From Chrysogorgia sp. JL179-B06 (taxonomy: Eukaryota > Cnidaria > Anthozoa > Scleralcyonacea > Chrysogorgiidae): a DNA stretch of 64,000 nucleotides. Positions 1-11,444 of this stretch are shown here, one piece after another; the first letter of the stretch is position 1; each line of letters starts with the position of its first letter. The DNA lies in assembly GCA_035772405.1 (NCBI GenBank), contig JAYKKM010000337.1, positions 3,197,001 through 3,261,000 on the forward strand. Reading direction: 5' to 3'. The position numbers were made by a program, and so were the translations under genes. Under the pieces are notes generated by a model. That model was not told the DNA's origin and made no database searches. It saw only the letters and a list, made by a program, of their open reading frames with translations.

Positions 1-612
1 AGTACCTAGGACCTATTTCCTAGGACCCCCTACAATACTTGCGCTTAGACAAGACCATGTGGACTTTTTCACCTCCCCAACCCAGGCTCTGCCTAACTAT
101 TTGTTGCCATGGTGACATGTTATGAAAAGTGTTGAGTTTTCTTGAACCTGGGCCAAAGTCTGAATGGTTGGTTTGCGTTCCGGGCATTTTATCTTTGCCG
201 GGAATTCCAAATGCGCAAATGATATACCGAACAGTTTAGATATTTGAACACGAATGTCTAACGAAAAATATCCCGCTTTGTGCTCGATGTTATTTTGTAA
301 TATGTTAAGAATGAATTGAGCGGTGAAAATGCGATATTAACATAACAAAAGCTAGATTATAAAGCACGCGGCATACATTAACTCCTCAAGAACAAGGCGT
401 TACATATTGAACCACATTCCGCGCTAACCTGTCGCACTTGTAAAATATTGATTGCAAACAGAACCTTTGCCATTATTCTCCCGTAACAGCGAGATGTAAC
501 AACACATTGACCGAGCATACATGAGGGAAATATGAGAGATATGCTGCTGCCGCCATATTACCAATATAATTTATACAAAAGAGATGCTTTATAATATACA
601 CAAACAGCATAC
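1..612. other. no recognised feature
   Basis: AT-rich sequence with short reading frames only. No repeat, RNA gene or protein similarity was recognised. It lies downstream of the HMGA-like gene's second exon on the minus strand, so it may hold intron sequence or a later exon of that gene, but no third AT-hook could be picked out. Confidence 0.4.
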
Positions 613-914
613 TTTCTGTGATTTGTTCTTAGATCCTTTTGGTCTACCAGGAGATCTCTTTACTTTCGGCGTTTCTTCAATCTCTTTCTCTTCATCCTTA
701 ACAAGAAATCATTTGAACGAACCATTTATCATGTATTTGCTATCAAAAGAACGACATCACGTGCAGTAATTTGAATGGAGAACATTCCAACGTTTCGAAT
801 ACCCCACATTTACTACGAACAGACCTTCTTTGGTTCTTTCGGTGGTCTTCCTCTCTTTCTTGATACTTCGTGTACATCTCCATTTGAGTTACCTTCGCTG
901 TCACTGGAAGCCAT
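613..914 (-). CDS. HMGA-like AT-hook protein, first two coding exons
   Basis: Two short minus-strand exons are visible. Exon 1 runs 914 to 825 from an ATG and encodes an acidic/serine-rich start followed by the AT-hook KRGRPPKEPKK. It stops at a GT donor (824-823). The reading frame would otherwise end three codons later. Exon 2 runs 696 to 613 after an AG acceptor (698-697). It encodes a short acidic stretch and a second hook, SPGRPKGSKNKSQK, and then meets another GT donor (612-611). Both junctions are phase 0, so the two hooks are in register. HMGA proteins bind the minor groove of AT-rich DNA in chromatin through such hooks, and the spacing and the second hook match that family well. The rest of the gene is not seen here and may lie outside the window. 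The splice sites are inferred; the donor of exon 1 is weak. No promoter was identified. Confidence 0.6.
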
Positions 915-1388
915 TCTCTCTCAAAATATCTTTGGCTATAGTTACGCTCAAAAACACGTTATTGAGCACTCGCAGTGAGTAAATCTAATTGGTTTATATT
1001 TCAGCTAGACAAAAAGCAGGTTACAGGATATCACTGAACGCTGCTAGAATATTAAGAAATCCCTCGTACTACGTTACCAACTACGCGTCCGTTTGTTCAC
1101 TTGAGGTATAAACATATGGCACAACAACAGCAGCGTTTGTTTTCTCTAAGAATACGTAATTTTATTGGCTCATTTACTGTCGTGTGTTTGTTTCGGGTAC
1201 CGGAAATACCAAAAGTAACGCACCAATGATTGCATATGATTTAGTTGATCCTTCCGCGCTCGCAGGCAGGCGGGAGGGCGAGCGAGTGGGCCATTCTCCT
1301 TGCAGGAAATGTGGAGAGAGGACTGTAACCAACCCCAAAACAAGAAATATCCTATATCGTTTGGGGTTGGTCACAGCCTGGGAGGATG
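915..1388. other. no recognised gene; probable upstream region of the HMGA-like gene
   Basis: This lies 5' of the minus-strand start codon at 914 and would hold its leader and promoter, though no convincing TATA box was found. A short inverted repeat built on CCAACCCCAAA / TTTGGGGTTGG lies at about 1,328-1,375. Overlapping reading frames on both strands across it are repeat shadows. Confidence 0.35.
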
Positions 1389-1590
1389 AGTACGCCATTT
1401 ATCCCGGTCAGCGCCAAACAATTGTCTTCTGGACGATCCTTGTTAATAATAGGATTTTTACTTAGCTTTCCTGTATCACAGGGGTTATGGTTAGAAATCC
1501 CATTGAGCGGGGGGTTAGGATCTAAGTTGTTTTGGGGTTAGCATGCGTTCTATGATGTATATTATAATATAGGCATCTCTCGCATATACT

Positions 1591-1724
1591 TATCATTTAT
1601 AGACCCGGAGCGAGGGGAATTCAACGAAATATTACCCCGAGGGATAATATATCGCCCGAGGGATATTTCATCCCGAGGGGTAATATTTCGACGAATTCCC
1701 CGAGTGGAGGGTCTATAAATGATA
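1591..1724. repeat. 134-bp near-perfect palindrome
   Basis: The left arm, starting TATCATTTATAGACCC, and the right arm, ending GGGTCTATAAATGATA, are inverted copies. They continue inwards through GGGGAATTC, AAATATTACCCC and GAGGGATA blocks. The structure would form a long cruciform or hairpin and resembles a small MITE nested inside the 1,389-2,036 element. Confidence 0.65.
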
Positions 1725-1856
1725 TATTATACCGAAACAATCTTGAATGTTGTCTTTAAACGTCTAGAAAATTCTTGTTGTTCCTCCATTGTTTACAGGC
1801 TCGTCTTGGTTTACGCGCTAGTACTGGGTACGAGCGGGGTATTCGAACTCGAATTA

Positions 1857-1880
1857 CCCGCTGATGACGTCATCAGCGGG
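1857..1880. repeat. perfect 24-bp palindrome
   Basis: CCCGCTGATGAC is followed directly by its reverse complement with no loop. It lies between two GAATT(C/A) blocks, which are also in inverted orientation. Confidence 0.7.
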
Positions 1881-2036
1881 AATTCGAGGTTAAAGCGGGA
1901 AATTCGAGTTTAAATTGACTGGTCACGTGGTACAAATCTAGCTCTTTGATTGGACAATTTATAGTTGAGGTATAATATTAAAAAAGATCGTCCAGATGAC
2001 GATTGCTTGCCGCTGACCAGGATAAATGGCGACGTA

Positions 2037-3627
2037 CCGTCGAGATGACGTCAGTACCGATGTTTGTCCGCTTTTACCCATAATTCTTGCGGCCATAACG
2101 AAAGAAATAGCTCATTTGCAATTTGTCCGCTTTTTGAGCTATTAATAGCAGCCAGACTCTACACTATTAAAAGCAGTACCAAGTAACCAACCTTTCTAAA
2201 GTTAGGTCGACGACAACTGCATGGCAGATAGGCTTATTAGATTTCTCATCCCTTGAACGCAATAATTGCCGTTTGCGATGATTTATTACTAGTGATGTAT
2301 AATAAACAACATGTAAAGACTTTTTATTTTTTTATTTTCCTCTAGTAACAATACACACCAACCAGATAGGTTCATAAACGTTTTTCAAAGCGAAAAGCGA
2401 TGCCCGCCACTAGTTAAGACTTAGGCGTTGTTACTGTACTGCAATTTTTCATGCAACTTGTCTCGCAACACTGATCTAGAGGCATGCTAAGTAAAAAGTG
2501 TAAATGAAGCATGGGCCCACGTTGCACTCTGCTGACCTTTTTCTTACTTATTTCTTCATTTGAAAGAGCATCAAAAGTAGGACGAAATGCTGTTTACCGT
2601 TCCTTGATATATTTTCTAGTTCCAGAGTTATAAAGATTTAAAGATGTCAAAATCAAGGGAAAATATGGCACAAACAAATTACTGATTTAGCACAAATTAT
2701 GACGTCATATGTCAGAATCAAATGAACCTTTGCACACAGACAGTGCAAGATGAAACACAGTTGACAATGTCACTAATTTTGTTGCGTCTAGGTAACACTG
2801 TTGTACCCAGGCCCCTTCAACGGATTTTATAAAACACCTTCATACTCTGTCTTGATTTGGATAAAATAATATCAGACGTGTGCTTGTCATACCTAAAATA
2901 CATTTATACTATAATAATTTGAAAATTATACATAAATGTATACCTGTATATATAAAATCCGTGAAAAGGGCCTGCGTACAACAGTGTTACCTTGACAACA
3001 AAATTAGTGACATCAACTGTGTTTCATCTTGCACTATCTGTGTGCAAAGGTTCATTTGATTCTGACACATAGTTTTATTTAAGGTCGATAAAATAAAGCA
3101 TATTAGCATATTATTAAAATCGAATAATAGTAACTGAGCTATAGTTCATTTAAACATTCACCAAACTAACATGCAAATAACGTCATAATTTGTGCTGAAT
3201 CAGCAATTTGTTTATGCCATAATATATATTTTCCCATGATTTTGACATCTTTAAATTTTTATAACTCTGGAACTAGAAAAGATATCAAGGAACAGTAAAC
3301 AGCTTTCCGACCTACTTTTTGATGCTCTTTCAAATGAAGCGATAAAAAATGTCATGTCATATTCACTTTAACATGCCTATAGACCAGTGTTGCGAGACAA
3401 GTTGCAATAGCGTAGAGTCTGCGGGTTTCCCGCCTTGCGGGTTTTCGGCCCCCAGAGTCTGGCTGCTATTAATAGCCCAGAGTCTGGCTGCTATTAATAG
3501 CCCAAAAAGCGGACAAACAAACCAAATTTGACTCACAAATGATTGCAAATGAGCTATTTCTTTTGTTATGGCCGCAAGAATTATGGGTAAAAGTGGACAA
3601 ACATCGGCACTGACGTCATCTCGACGG
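2037..3627. mobile_element. fold-back element with two arms of about 700-800 bp
   Basis: The left arm (2,037 to about 2,860) recurs inverted in the right arm (about 2,945-3,627). Matching landmarks from outside inwards are CCGTCGAGATGACGTCAGT, the block TACCCATAATTCTTGCGGCC, GCAGCCAGACTCT, GCAACTTGTCTCGCAACACTG, a CTTTAAAT/ATTTAAAG-containing block and GGTAACACTGTTGTACCC. The arms differ by many substitutions and indels, so the insertion is old. The right arm has extra local duplication of the TCTGGCTGCTATTAATAGC block (3,457-3,502). There is no coding capacity, so this is a non-autonomous fold-back or large MITE. Confidence 0.7.
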
Positions 3628-3739
3628 AGCGCTATTGCACAGTGTACTGCAGCGCGCCAATAATCATGTAACTTTAGCTAGGGAATATTATAAACCCATT
3701 TACCCTTCATAATAATACTAGTGTTATTTCCAAATAGTT

Positions 3740-5050
3740 TAAAGGAGATAAGAAAGACGATAAGAAAAAAGATAAGAAAGAAGATAAGAAAGACGATAAG
3801 AAAGACGATAAGAAAGACGATAAGAAAGACGATAACAAAGAAGATAACAAAGATGATAAGAAAGAAGACAAGAAGAAGATCAGAAAGAAGATAAGATAGA
3901 GGATAAGAAAGAGGATAAGAAAGAAGATAAGAAAGAAGATAAGAAAGACGATAAGAGAGAAGATAAGAAAGAAGATAAGATAGAGGATAAGAAAGAGGAT
4001 AAGAAAGAAGATAAGATAGAGGATAAGAAAGAGGATAAGAAAGAAGATAGGAACGAAGATCAGAAAGAAGATAAGAAAGACGATAAGAAAGAGATCAGAA
4101 ACAAGATAAGAAAGAGGATAAGAAAGAAGATAAGAAAGAGGATAAGAAAGAGGATAAGAAAGAAGATAAGAAAGAAGATAAGAAAGACGATAAGAATGAA
4201 GAACAGAAAGAAGACAAGAAAGACGATAAGAATGAAGAACAGACAGAAGATAAGAAAGATGATAAGAAAGAAGATAAGAAGAAGATAAGAAAGAAGAAGA
4301 TCAGAAAGAAGATAAGAAAGAAGATAAGATAGAGGATAAGAAAGAGGAAAGGAAGAAGATCAGAAAGAAGATAAGAAAGAAGAAAAGAAAGACGATAAGA
4401 AAGACGATAAGAATGAAGATCAGAAAGAAGAAAAGAAAGACGATAAGAAAGAAGATAAGAAAGAAGATAAGAAAGACGATAAGAATGAAGATCAGAAAGA
4501 AGAAAAGAAAGACGATAAGAAAGAAGATCAGAAAGAAGATAAGAAAGACGATAAGAAAGACGATAAGAAAGAAGATAAGAAAGAAGATAAGAAAGAAGAT
4601 AAGAAAGACGATAAGAAAGACGATAAGAATGAAGATCAGAAAGAAGAAAAGAAAGACGATAAGAAAGAAGATAAGAAAGAAGATAAGAAAGACGATAAGA
4701 AAGAAGAAAAGAAAGACGATAAGAAAGACGATAAGAATGAAGATCAGAAAGAAGAAAAGAAAGACGATAAGAAAGAAGATAAGAAAGACGATAAGAAAGA
4801 AGATAAGAAAGAAGATAAGAAAGAAGATAAGAAAGAAGATAAAAAAGAAGATAAGAAAGACGATAAGAATGATGATAAGAAAGAAGAAAAGAAAGAAGAT
4901 AAGAAAGAAGATAAGAAAGTAGATAAGAAAGTAGAAGATCAGAAAGAAGATAAGAAAGAAGATAAGATAGAGGATAAGAAAGAGGATAAGAAAGAAGAAA
5001 GGAAGAAGATAAGAAAGACGATAAGAAAGAAGATTAGAAAGAGATAAGAC
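3740..5050 (+). repeat. 12-bp minisatellite (GATAAGAAAGAC type)
   Basis: About 1.3 kb of imperfect 12-bp units, mostly GATAAGAAAGAC or GATAAGAAAGAA. In one frame the unit reads as Asp-Lys-Lys-Asp/Glu, in another as a Lys-Ile-Arg-Lys repeat. The phase changes repeatedly because of 1-2 base indels, so no frame is open throughout. The array ends exactly where a SAFB-like fragment begins, so it may be an expanded acidic/lysine-rich coding segment of that gene. Confidence 0.85.
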
Positions 5051-5185
5051 GATAAAAAGGATGTGAAAGGGAAGGGTGACGGAAAGAAAAAGGAAGCTAC
5101 AGGCAAGAGTTTGTGGATCAGTAACCTTTCGTCCATGACCCAGGCAGCTGATCGTAAGACTAGGTCACGCAATATGGAACAATGA
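5051..5185 (+). pseudogene. SAFB-like RRM start, broken
   Basis: Translating from 5,051 gives a lysine-rich linker and then SLWISNLSSMTQAAD, which resembles the first strand and helix of the RRM of the scaffold-attachment-factor B family. An in-frame stop lies just upstream (about 5,042-5,044). The RRM similarity switches frame at about 5,156-5,165 and the original frame ends at 5,183-5,185. Only the start of an RRM (about 20 residues) is recognisable; the RNP1 motif is not seen. The upstream lysine/aspartate repeat fits a diverged copy of such a gene. This could instead be an exon of a real gene with a sequencing error, so the pseudogene call is provisional. Confidence 0.45.
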
Positions 5186-5739
5186 AATTGAAAGCAAAAA
5201 AAGTGGAAATTGCAACTCCAACACCTTTGGCTAAGCCAACCAACAACACCTAAAAGGCACACAAAGCCCTAAAGAAGAAAAAGTCACTTCTGAGATGAAT
5301 ATATTACAGACTCTTAAGTTTTAAACAGCCAGAACACAATGAAACTTAGACTCACTGTTGACATTTATTTTATTTCTTGAACATCTAACTAGATAACTAA
5401 ATAAAGAGATATTGCCTAAATTCCTTAATGACGACCATCTTGGATTTTTGTCGACGCCAACTATCTATCAAAATTACCACGATCACGAGAGAAACGTAAC
5501 AATATATACTGTAGCAGGTATCGCTAAATCTACTAGTTAGTTGAACAATATTTATATGATATATTAATAAAAGCAGATATTTTGTTACTATAATAGTACT
5601 CCTACTGACACATACTATATATTAGCACGTACGTATAATAGCTAGTCGATGCCGTATATTTAATTGAAGTTTTCATAGAAGTCAGATATGCGAAGAGAGA
5701 AGGCGACTTAAAAACGTTGAGCTCTTAAATAAATTAAAA
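5186..5739. other. no recognised feature
   Basis: AT-rich sequence downstream of the SAFB-like fragment. No coding frame, repeat or RNA gene was recognised. Confidence 0.4.
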
Positions 5740-6300
5740 ACCTTTAAAATGGAATCGTGTGGATTTATTCGGTTCGGAAGTTACCACCTGTTGACTGCAC
5801 AGGTAACACGTCTCCGTCTGGTGGTCATTTTGAGATATCGCTTCACACCCATTAGGATTGGATTGGGGGCAGGATTCGAACAATCCCACCCTGGCGTCAA
5901 CCCATGGCTGGGTCTGCTTTGCAATGGCATTGAAATTCTGTACATTCATTCTAACACTTATTACGAGTAGTGATAAGTAGACAAGGCGATTGAAGAAATT
6001 CAGACAGCAGAACATACCGTGTTGCGAGTCGGTGGAATATATCTCTGTAAAAATCTCAGACAATCTCTGATATTTCATACCAGTCATCCTAAGAAAGAAG
6101 AAAGAAAAAGGTTGTTGCTAAAACAGAAACTGCCAGGTGTGGGAATGTATATACAATGGTACGATCCTCTTGCATGCCAATTTAGAAGAATTTCTACCGA
6201 CAACTTCTAATTCTACAATTTTCAAAGTAAATCAAAGGGTAGCCCAGACAAATGATATGGATGCAACATGAAGTAGTCATATTATATTCGTTCTCAAGGC
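5740..6300 (+). repeat. dispersed repeat, copy 1
   Basis: This segment recurs in the same orientation at about 13,550-14,090. Shared blocks include CACACCCATTAGG, GGATTGGGGGCAG, TCGAACAATCCCA, GAAACTGCCAGGTGTGGGAA and the CGATCCTCTTGCATGCC block. Each copy has its own indels. No protein family was recognised in any frame. It is probably a decayed non-autonomous element or a segmental duplication. Confidence 0.7.
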
Positions 6301-6824
6301 CTTATAACGGGTTTTGCATGGTCGAAGAAATAAGTCGCAAAATATGACTTTTAAATCGTATATTTTATGCTTTAAACGTTAATAAAATCGATTGAAACTT
6401 TTGTGGTGTGTTCCTGTATCTTTTCGCTATCTATATACACACGTTTTGAAGAGTTAGGTATGAGGAAATGCCTGGACTCATAAAAATAGGGAAGGTAGGA
6501 AACAGACGGCGTATAATCGACTTCGAACCCTTCAACATAATCGAAATTTTTACCAAGAAAAATGTTTCCATGTCGCAGAATCGTGTAGCCTCTGGTTGCA
6601 AGGTCTATAATGGTTGGAAAAGCAACGCTACCAAAGAATCTCGAGATGAGACCAAAGTTGTGAAAGAGATTTTCGCCTTGACGCATGGTGGAAGACATGC
6701 AGTTGGACCAGCTTATCGACAAGCATAATTGGTGGAAGACAGTTAGTTAGGATCTGCACGTGGATTTCACGGTTTTTGCACAACGCCAAGAACAGACGAG
6801 AGAAAATAATTTCTAGCCCAATTA
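6301..6824. other. unrecognised stretch with a 116-codon minus-strand frame (6,372-6,722)
   Basis: A minus-strand reading frame from 6,722 to 6,372 starts with ATG and contains the tract FDYVEGFEVDYTPSVSYLPY. No family was recognised and no neighbour supports it. It could be an exon remnant, part of the adjoining BEL element, or chance. The rest of the stretch shows nothing. Confidence 0.25.
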
Positions 6825-7845
6825 CCACATCAGAGATCCAGCTGAGAACGTCATGGTGGATAAAGAAGATCCAAGAGAGGAACGCAGTAACAGACAAGTT
6901 TCAAGAAGAGAAAGTTTAACTGAACTTGCAGAAGAATCAACAAGTGCCGCGGAAGAATCCAGGGATTCTACCCGATCTACATACCAGACAAAGAGCTGCT
7001 GGCAGAACGCGTATCTAGACTCACTCTCCATGTTGGAGTGGGACTCACTATGGCCAAGGTTCGAGAAAAGCACTGGATCCCACGCCTCCGGAGGCTCGCC
7101 AACCAGGTCATCAAGAATTAAGTGCTACGGGTGCAAGCGATTCCAGACAACAGCATTTGCCAACCCTCCGGTGATCAGTAACTTACCAAGAGATCGAACA
7201 GAGGGGTCAATGACCTTCAAGGTGATTGGAGTTGACTATGCGGTTCCAAATCAAAGAAAAAAGCCATGCAAAGGGTACATTATTTTTATGCCTGCAGTCC
7301 GACCCGAGGATTATATGTCGAACTGTTACCAAATCAAACAACCGAGGAGTTCCTAAGGAGTCGACGACCTCAGAAGATTTATTCTGACAATGGAAAAACC
7401 TTTGAAGCTGCGGTGAAGTGGCTCCGACAACTTAACAATGATGAGAAGCTGAACAACTACCTGACAAAACAAGAAATCACTTGGCAGTTCAACCTCAGCA
7501 GAGCACCATGGTGGGGTGGACAATTCGAAAGAATGATTGGACTCGTGAAACGCAGTCTTTATAAGACCATCGGGAATGGATACCTCTCTTGAAACGAACT
7601 GCAAGATGTTCTGTTGGACGTGGAGTTGACTCTAAACAACCGACCACTGAGCTATGTTGAAGAAGATGATAAGACGCCAATACTCACACCCAACGCCTTG
7701 CTGCTTGGACAGGAACGAATACTTCCTGAACCAGAGGACCATCGCATCGAAGATATCGATCTTCGGAAAACAGCGAAATACCTGCAGTGAAATACCGGCG
7801 ATGCAAGGATGCGGTTTGGAAAAAGTGGACGGGTGAGTATTAATC
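6825..7845 (+). pseudogene. BEL/Pao retrotransposon integrase region, decayed
   Basis: Reading across several frames gives, in order, the pre-integrase segment (WWIKKIQERNAVTDKFQEEK), the H2C2-type zinc-binding region ending CYGCKRFQ, and the rve core. The core has its three acidic positions in GVDYA, IYSDNGKTF and GGQFERMIG, followed by LNNRPLSYVEEDD. This order and wording are typical of BEL/Pao integrases. Breaks seen are an in-frame TAA at about 6,918, a frameshift at about 7,120, a second near 7,260, a shortened loop before IYSDNG, and a Trp-to-stop change at about 7,590. The reverse transcriptase, protease and LTRs are not recognised nearby, so this is a fragment. Confidence 0.8.
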
Positions 7846-7849
7846 AAGA

Positions 7850-8480
7850 ATCCCGATTACCCGATATTTCGATAACAAACGCAATCGCTGTATGTTTCTG
7901 TATCGTCCTTAATCGACGGCTTCAGTACTTTATTAGGAGTAATCAAGGATTAATATATGTAAGTGCATTCGACGCATGTGGACCAGCTAATGGTGAATGA
8001 AGATTGGTTTACAAACATAAAATTATGCTATAACGAATTATGAAAATACAGCGTCTAAATTGAAGGTTAACATCAATGTTTTTGACAACGGTGATCCCGC
8101 ATTATATGACCGCTCGACCGCAAGATGAGTCAGCCGCAAATATTACAAACGTGAAGTTCGATTTGGCAAACGTGTCGCTTGAATGGAAAATTTATAATCG
8201 CGAGGCTTGCTCGTTTCAAGTAAATGTTGTTCGAATTAGATCAGTATGGCGTTCAAATGGTCACATTGAATTTTGACATTATAAACGCGCCATATGATTA
8301 CCGTATATGTTATTTTAATATTACAAAGGCTAAGCTATATGATCGCCTTTATACGTGGTTTATATTCTACATTCTATTTATTTGATCCTCCATGCTATAG
8401 AAAATTTCTGGCATCATTCTGCTGGCCTAATCCTGAACACTTCTACAGGCAACCTCGTACATTAAAAACTAATGCTTTGC
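7850..8480 (+). repeat. dispersed repeat B, copy 1 (inverted relative to 14,690-15,560)
   Basis: The stretch is repeated in inverted orientation at about 14,690-15,560. Both copies translate to the same short tracts, such as FDACGP(A/V)NGE followed by a stop, VKFDLA(N/K)VSLEWKIYN, and a hydrophobic tract with LYTWFIFYILFI. Conservation at the protein level in both copies hints at an old coding sequence, but each copy has stops and indels and no family was recognised. Confidence 0.65.
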
Positions 8481-8607
8481 GCGCTTGTGTTATTATTTTG
8501 ATTTGGGAAACTTGCTTCTAACTAGTAACTACCTCGGTCTATTACATTTTCTTGTTGTTTGGTTATATTTTTACGACATAATAAGCTGTTTAAATCAGTT
8601 TGTAGTG

Positions 8608-8738
8608 ATGTCTGACTCAGAGTTTGTCGAATATTGTGAACAGCACTCTTCGTGCCGTCGTCTGTCAGCGTGTTCTATACTCAACGGCTTCGATTACAAC
8701 GGCCAGCTTGTCCAATACAATGGCAATGATTTACAGCA
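8608..8738 (+). CDS. possible first coding exon, unknown product
   Basis: An ATG at 8,608 opens a 44-codon frame (MSDSEFVEYCEQHSS...) that would end immediately, but a strong GTGAGT donor lies at 8,739-8,744 just before the stop. This allows a phase-2 exon. The composition looks protein-like and differs from the repeats around it. There is no recognised domain and no second exon was found, so this is a weak call. Confidence 0.25.
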
Positions 8739-8744
8739 GTGAGT

Positions 8745-9499
8745 GTCCGTTTCTAGCGTAATATCTGTTCCTCTACTCATAGAGTATATGGAATATAAGG
8801 ATCTTATACTATTGGCTTTGCCAGGAAACTGCGCGTCTTGAAGGAAACTTTGAAATTCGCGCATCAAACGGCAAACAACGAGCGACGGATAGTACCTGTC
8901 TCAAAACACAATTCCACGGCGCACCGAGTGTAATCAAATACTATAAAAAATATGACAATAATAACTACATTATCTCTGCTCTTAGGAAAAAAAACAATTT
9001 GTGTAATAATTTAGGTTGATTTACTGCAAGGATTGCTCAGATATCGCAAGCAAGCGTGTGAGCGTGCAAAGCATTAGCTGGACACTCATCTTTCACATTC
9101 GAATAAATATTACAATTCTACCCGCGCTCTTTTTTTGGCCTTTTCGTGGAGTTCAGCGAGCTCCCATGTTCGCGGACGGTGTTTAGTACGACCGAAGCGA
9201 TACAGTCGATTATACTGTAAGTTGACATAATAAGTTATTTGTGATCTAGTACAGCTGAACCAGGCAATTGCTGTTACTTGCATAGAACGATCGAGGCAAT
9301 ACACTATACAGGGTTTTACCGAGAACGCGTCAAACAGCATATTATATCACAGTGAATGTGAATAAAGTTGATTAATTTTCGAAAAATTTCCCTGTGATCC
9401 TCTTCCCTAATGGTCCATGAGGTCATTATGTGGTAATTATGAGGTTATGTAATAACCGAGGTTAACAACAAGGAAACTGCGCAAGGGCGGGGGACATCG
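8745..9499. other. no recognised feature
   Basis: Low-complexity, AT-rich sequence. The only long frame (minus, 9,340-9,110) shows no family similarity. Confidence 0.35.
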
Positions 9500-10073
9500 G
9501 AGTATCGTATGACAAGCATGTTGGGATAAGGTCGACCATTAGCGAGTGACCGTAGCCAGAGCACGACACGGCTCATTATAAGTGATGGCGCAAGTTGGGG
9601 TAACTAGCGAAGATAACACTAGGATGGACGTCCGTATCCCAGTCCGCGGAATTCCAGGCAAGCCTAAAAGAAGCGGTAACCCAGGCGGTAGTTCAGATGA
9701 ACAACCCAGGACCCAACAACGCAAAGGGCGAAAGCCAACGCCAAACGGTGATAGCACAGGTAAACCGAGAAGCAGAGACCAGGTATGTCGCGATTTATCG
9801 ACCGTGAAGACGCGCAAGGTATGTTGAGTGCACCTTCCTTTGTTGGTATTCATGCAGGACAGTCGGCTGTTCGCGGTTAAATATGCCTGTTTAAATACCG
9901 TAAAAATGTCGGAACTTATGCCAGAAAATCTGGAAAGGCATGGAATTCCCCTCGTCTACAATTGACGGCGGAGCAATAATCTCGGTCAGGAAATACTAGA
10001 CATCCTGTCATGGGTGGAGCGCTTTAACAGCTACACCTCGGTTATAGTGGCGTACTCCCCAGATAGAGCCCGT
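9500..10073 (+). pseudogene. retroelement gag-like region, upstream part
   Basis: Near 9,995-10,075 the plus strand reads ILSWVERFNSYTSVIVAYSP. This resembles the gag-like domain of retroelements whose zinc knuckle and reverse transcriptase follow downstream of the LINE insertion (11,445-13,012). The basic Pro/Gly-rich reading frame at 9,582-9,827 would fit the N-terminal part of the same protein. A stop at about 9,963 and the interruption at about 10,074 break it. Similarity is from memory of the family and only moderate. Confidence 0.45.
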
Positions 10074-11440
10074 GATAGATAGATAGAAAACTTTATTTAA
10101 CCACGCTGGCCCGGTCAACCGAAGCTGATTTCCACGGGAGGCGTGTACATAATAAGTATATAGTATTTAAAATTATTTACAAAATAAGATATATGATAAT
10201 ATAGTATTAAGGAAATTGATAGTAACTAACGTAATGAACTGGTATAAATCTATTTACAGGAACATCTATTTACAATTACTATTAATGTGAGTCGCTATTT
10301 TATTCCTAAAAGAAGCAATGGATTTGCTTTCCCTAATTTCCTTCGGAATATAATTCCAAAGGTATGCCCCGTCATACATGAAACTCTTTTTCATGCTATT
10401 TGTACGCGGTTTTGGTAGACAAAGACTACTCGAAATATCCCGAAGATTGTAGTTTGTCATCTCACCTTTATATTTGAAAAGATTAGTGAGTGATTCAGGA
10501 CCCATTTTATTTAGTATTTTGTACATCATTTTTGCTTTAGCTGTTTGTCTTTCTGTTTTAAGTGCCACCCAGCCTAGTTCCTGCAGAGCAACAGAAAATT
10601 CGAGCAGCTCTATTTTGGAGTTTTTGGAGTCGTTTTGATTGTGTTTCACCAAACACATCCCATACTTCACAACAATAATCGAAGCATGGGCGAACAATAG
10701 CATTATATACAGAAAGAAGAGTTTGCCTATCAGCAAATTCTTTTAAACGCCGAAGAGCCGATATTCCTGCTGTTATTTTTTTGCAAATATTGTCAGTATT
10801 ACTTTTCCAAGATAAATGCTGGTCAACTGTCACTCCAAGAGTTTTGCATTCATAAACTTGTTTAATTGGTTTGTTTTCAATTTCAATATTTGGTTGTGAA
10901 TTTTAAATACTTTTGATCTTGGCTTCGAACCAAGGCTAAGTTTATTGGCGATTAACCATTTTCTAAGGTTTTCCAAATCAGAATTCACTGCAGCCTCAAG
11001 GTGAGGTATAGAATCTCCAGTAGCGGTTAGATTTGTGTCGTCAGTGTCGTCAGCAAACAACCGAGGTTTTGTATTATTTAGACATTGAGGCAAATCATTA
11101 ATATATAATAAAAATAATAGTGGCCCAAGAATAGAGCCTTGTGGTAGTGAATTCTGATTTAGCATTTTTAACATATCTTTCAAAACTGTCATTCTAAGTC
11201 TGAATATTGCTTGCTAAATCAGGGCCAATATTTGAAAAATAATCATTAAAGCCCTCAGCAATATCTTTTGGATTTGTTAATTTTTTCCCCCCCAGGTTTA
11301 GCTCATTCACCACTGTTGGTTTGCTTTGTCTACCTAATAGATTGTTTATGGTTTTCCAAGCGTTTTTCGGATCACATTTTTGACCAGCAATTTTCGAGGA
11401 ATAATCTTTTTTAGCATTTTTATTGGTAAGGCTTCGTATA
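10074..11440 (-). mobile_element. 5'-truncated non-LTR retrotransposon (LINE), minus strand
   Basis: On the minus strand the reverse transcriptase shows [20 protein letters not shown] and the catalytic FADDT (about 11,165-11,050). The thumb and C-terminal region follow, with RLQKLQNRAARI and the ending at 10,266. Upstream, at about 11,440-11,195, an endonuclease-RT linker ends in an internal deletion, because the fingers of the RT are missing. The 3' end (left side) finishes in a short GATA/TATC simple-repeat tail next to AATAAAGTTTTC, typical of CR1/L2-like LINEs. There are two or more frameshifts. It sits inside the retroelement at 9,500-13,012. Confidence 0.8.
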
Positions 11441-11444
11441 ATTA

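Larger units (their letters stand above)
1389..2036. mobile_element. hairpin (fold-back/MITE-like) element with about 62-bp inverted ends
   Basis: The segment starting GTACGCCATTTATCC (about 1,390-1,452) recurs inverted, with a few mismatches, at about 1,973-2,036. Both arms share the core AAGATCGTCCAGA / TCTGGACGATCCTT. No transposase is encoded, so this looks like a non-autonomous DNA element. Two further palindromes lie inside it and are listed separately. Exact ends and target duplication are not certain. Confidence 0.5.

Noticed and set aside
4413..4922. 169-codon Lys/Ile/Arg-rich open frame
   Set aside because: It is a reading of the 12-bp minisatellite in a frame without stops. Composition is fully explained by the repeat, and the neighbouring units shift frame.
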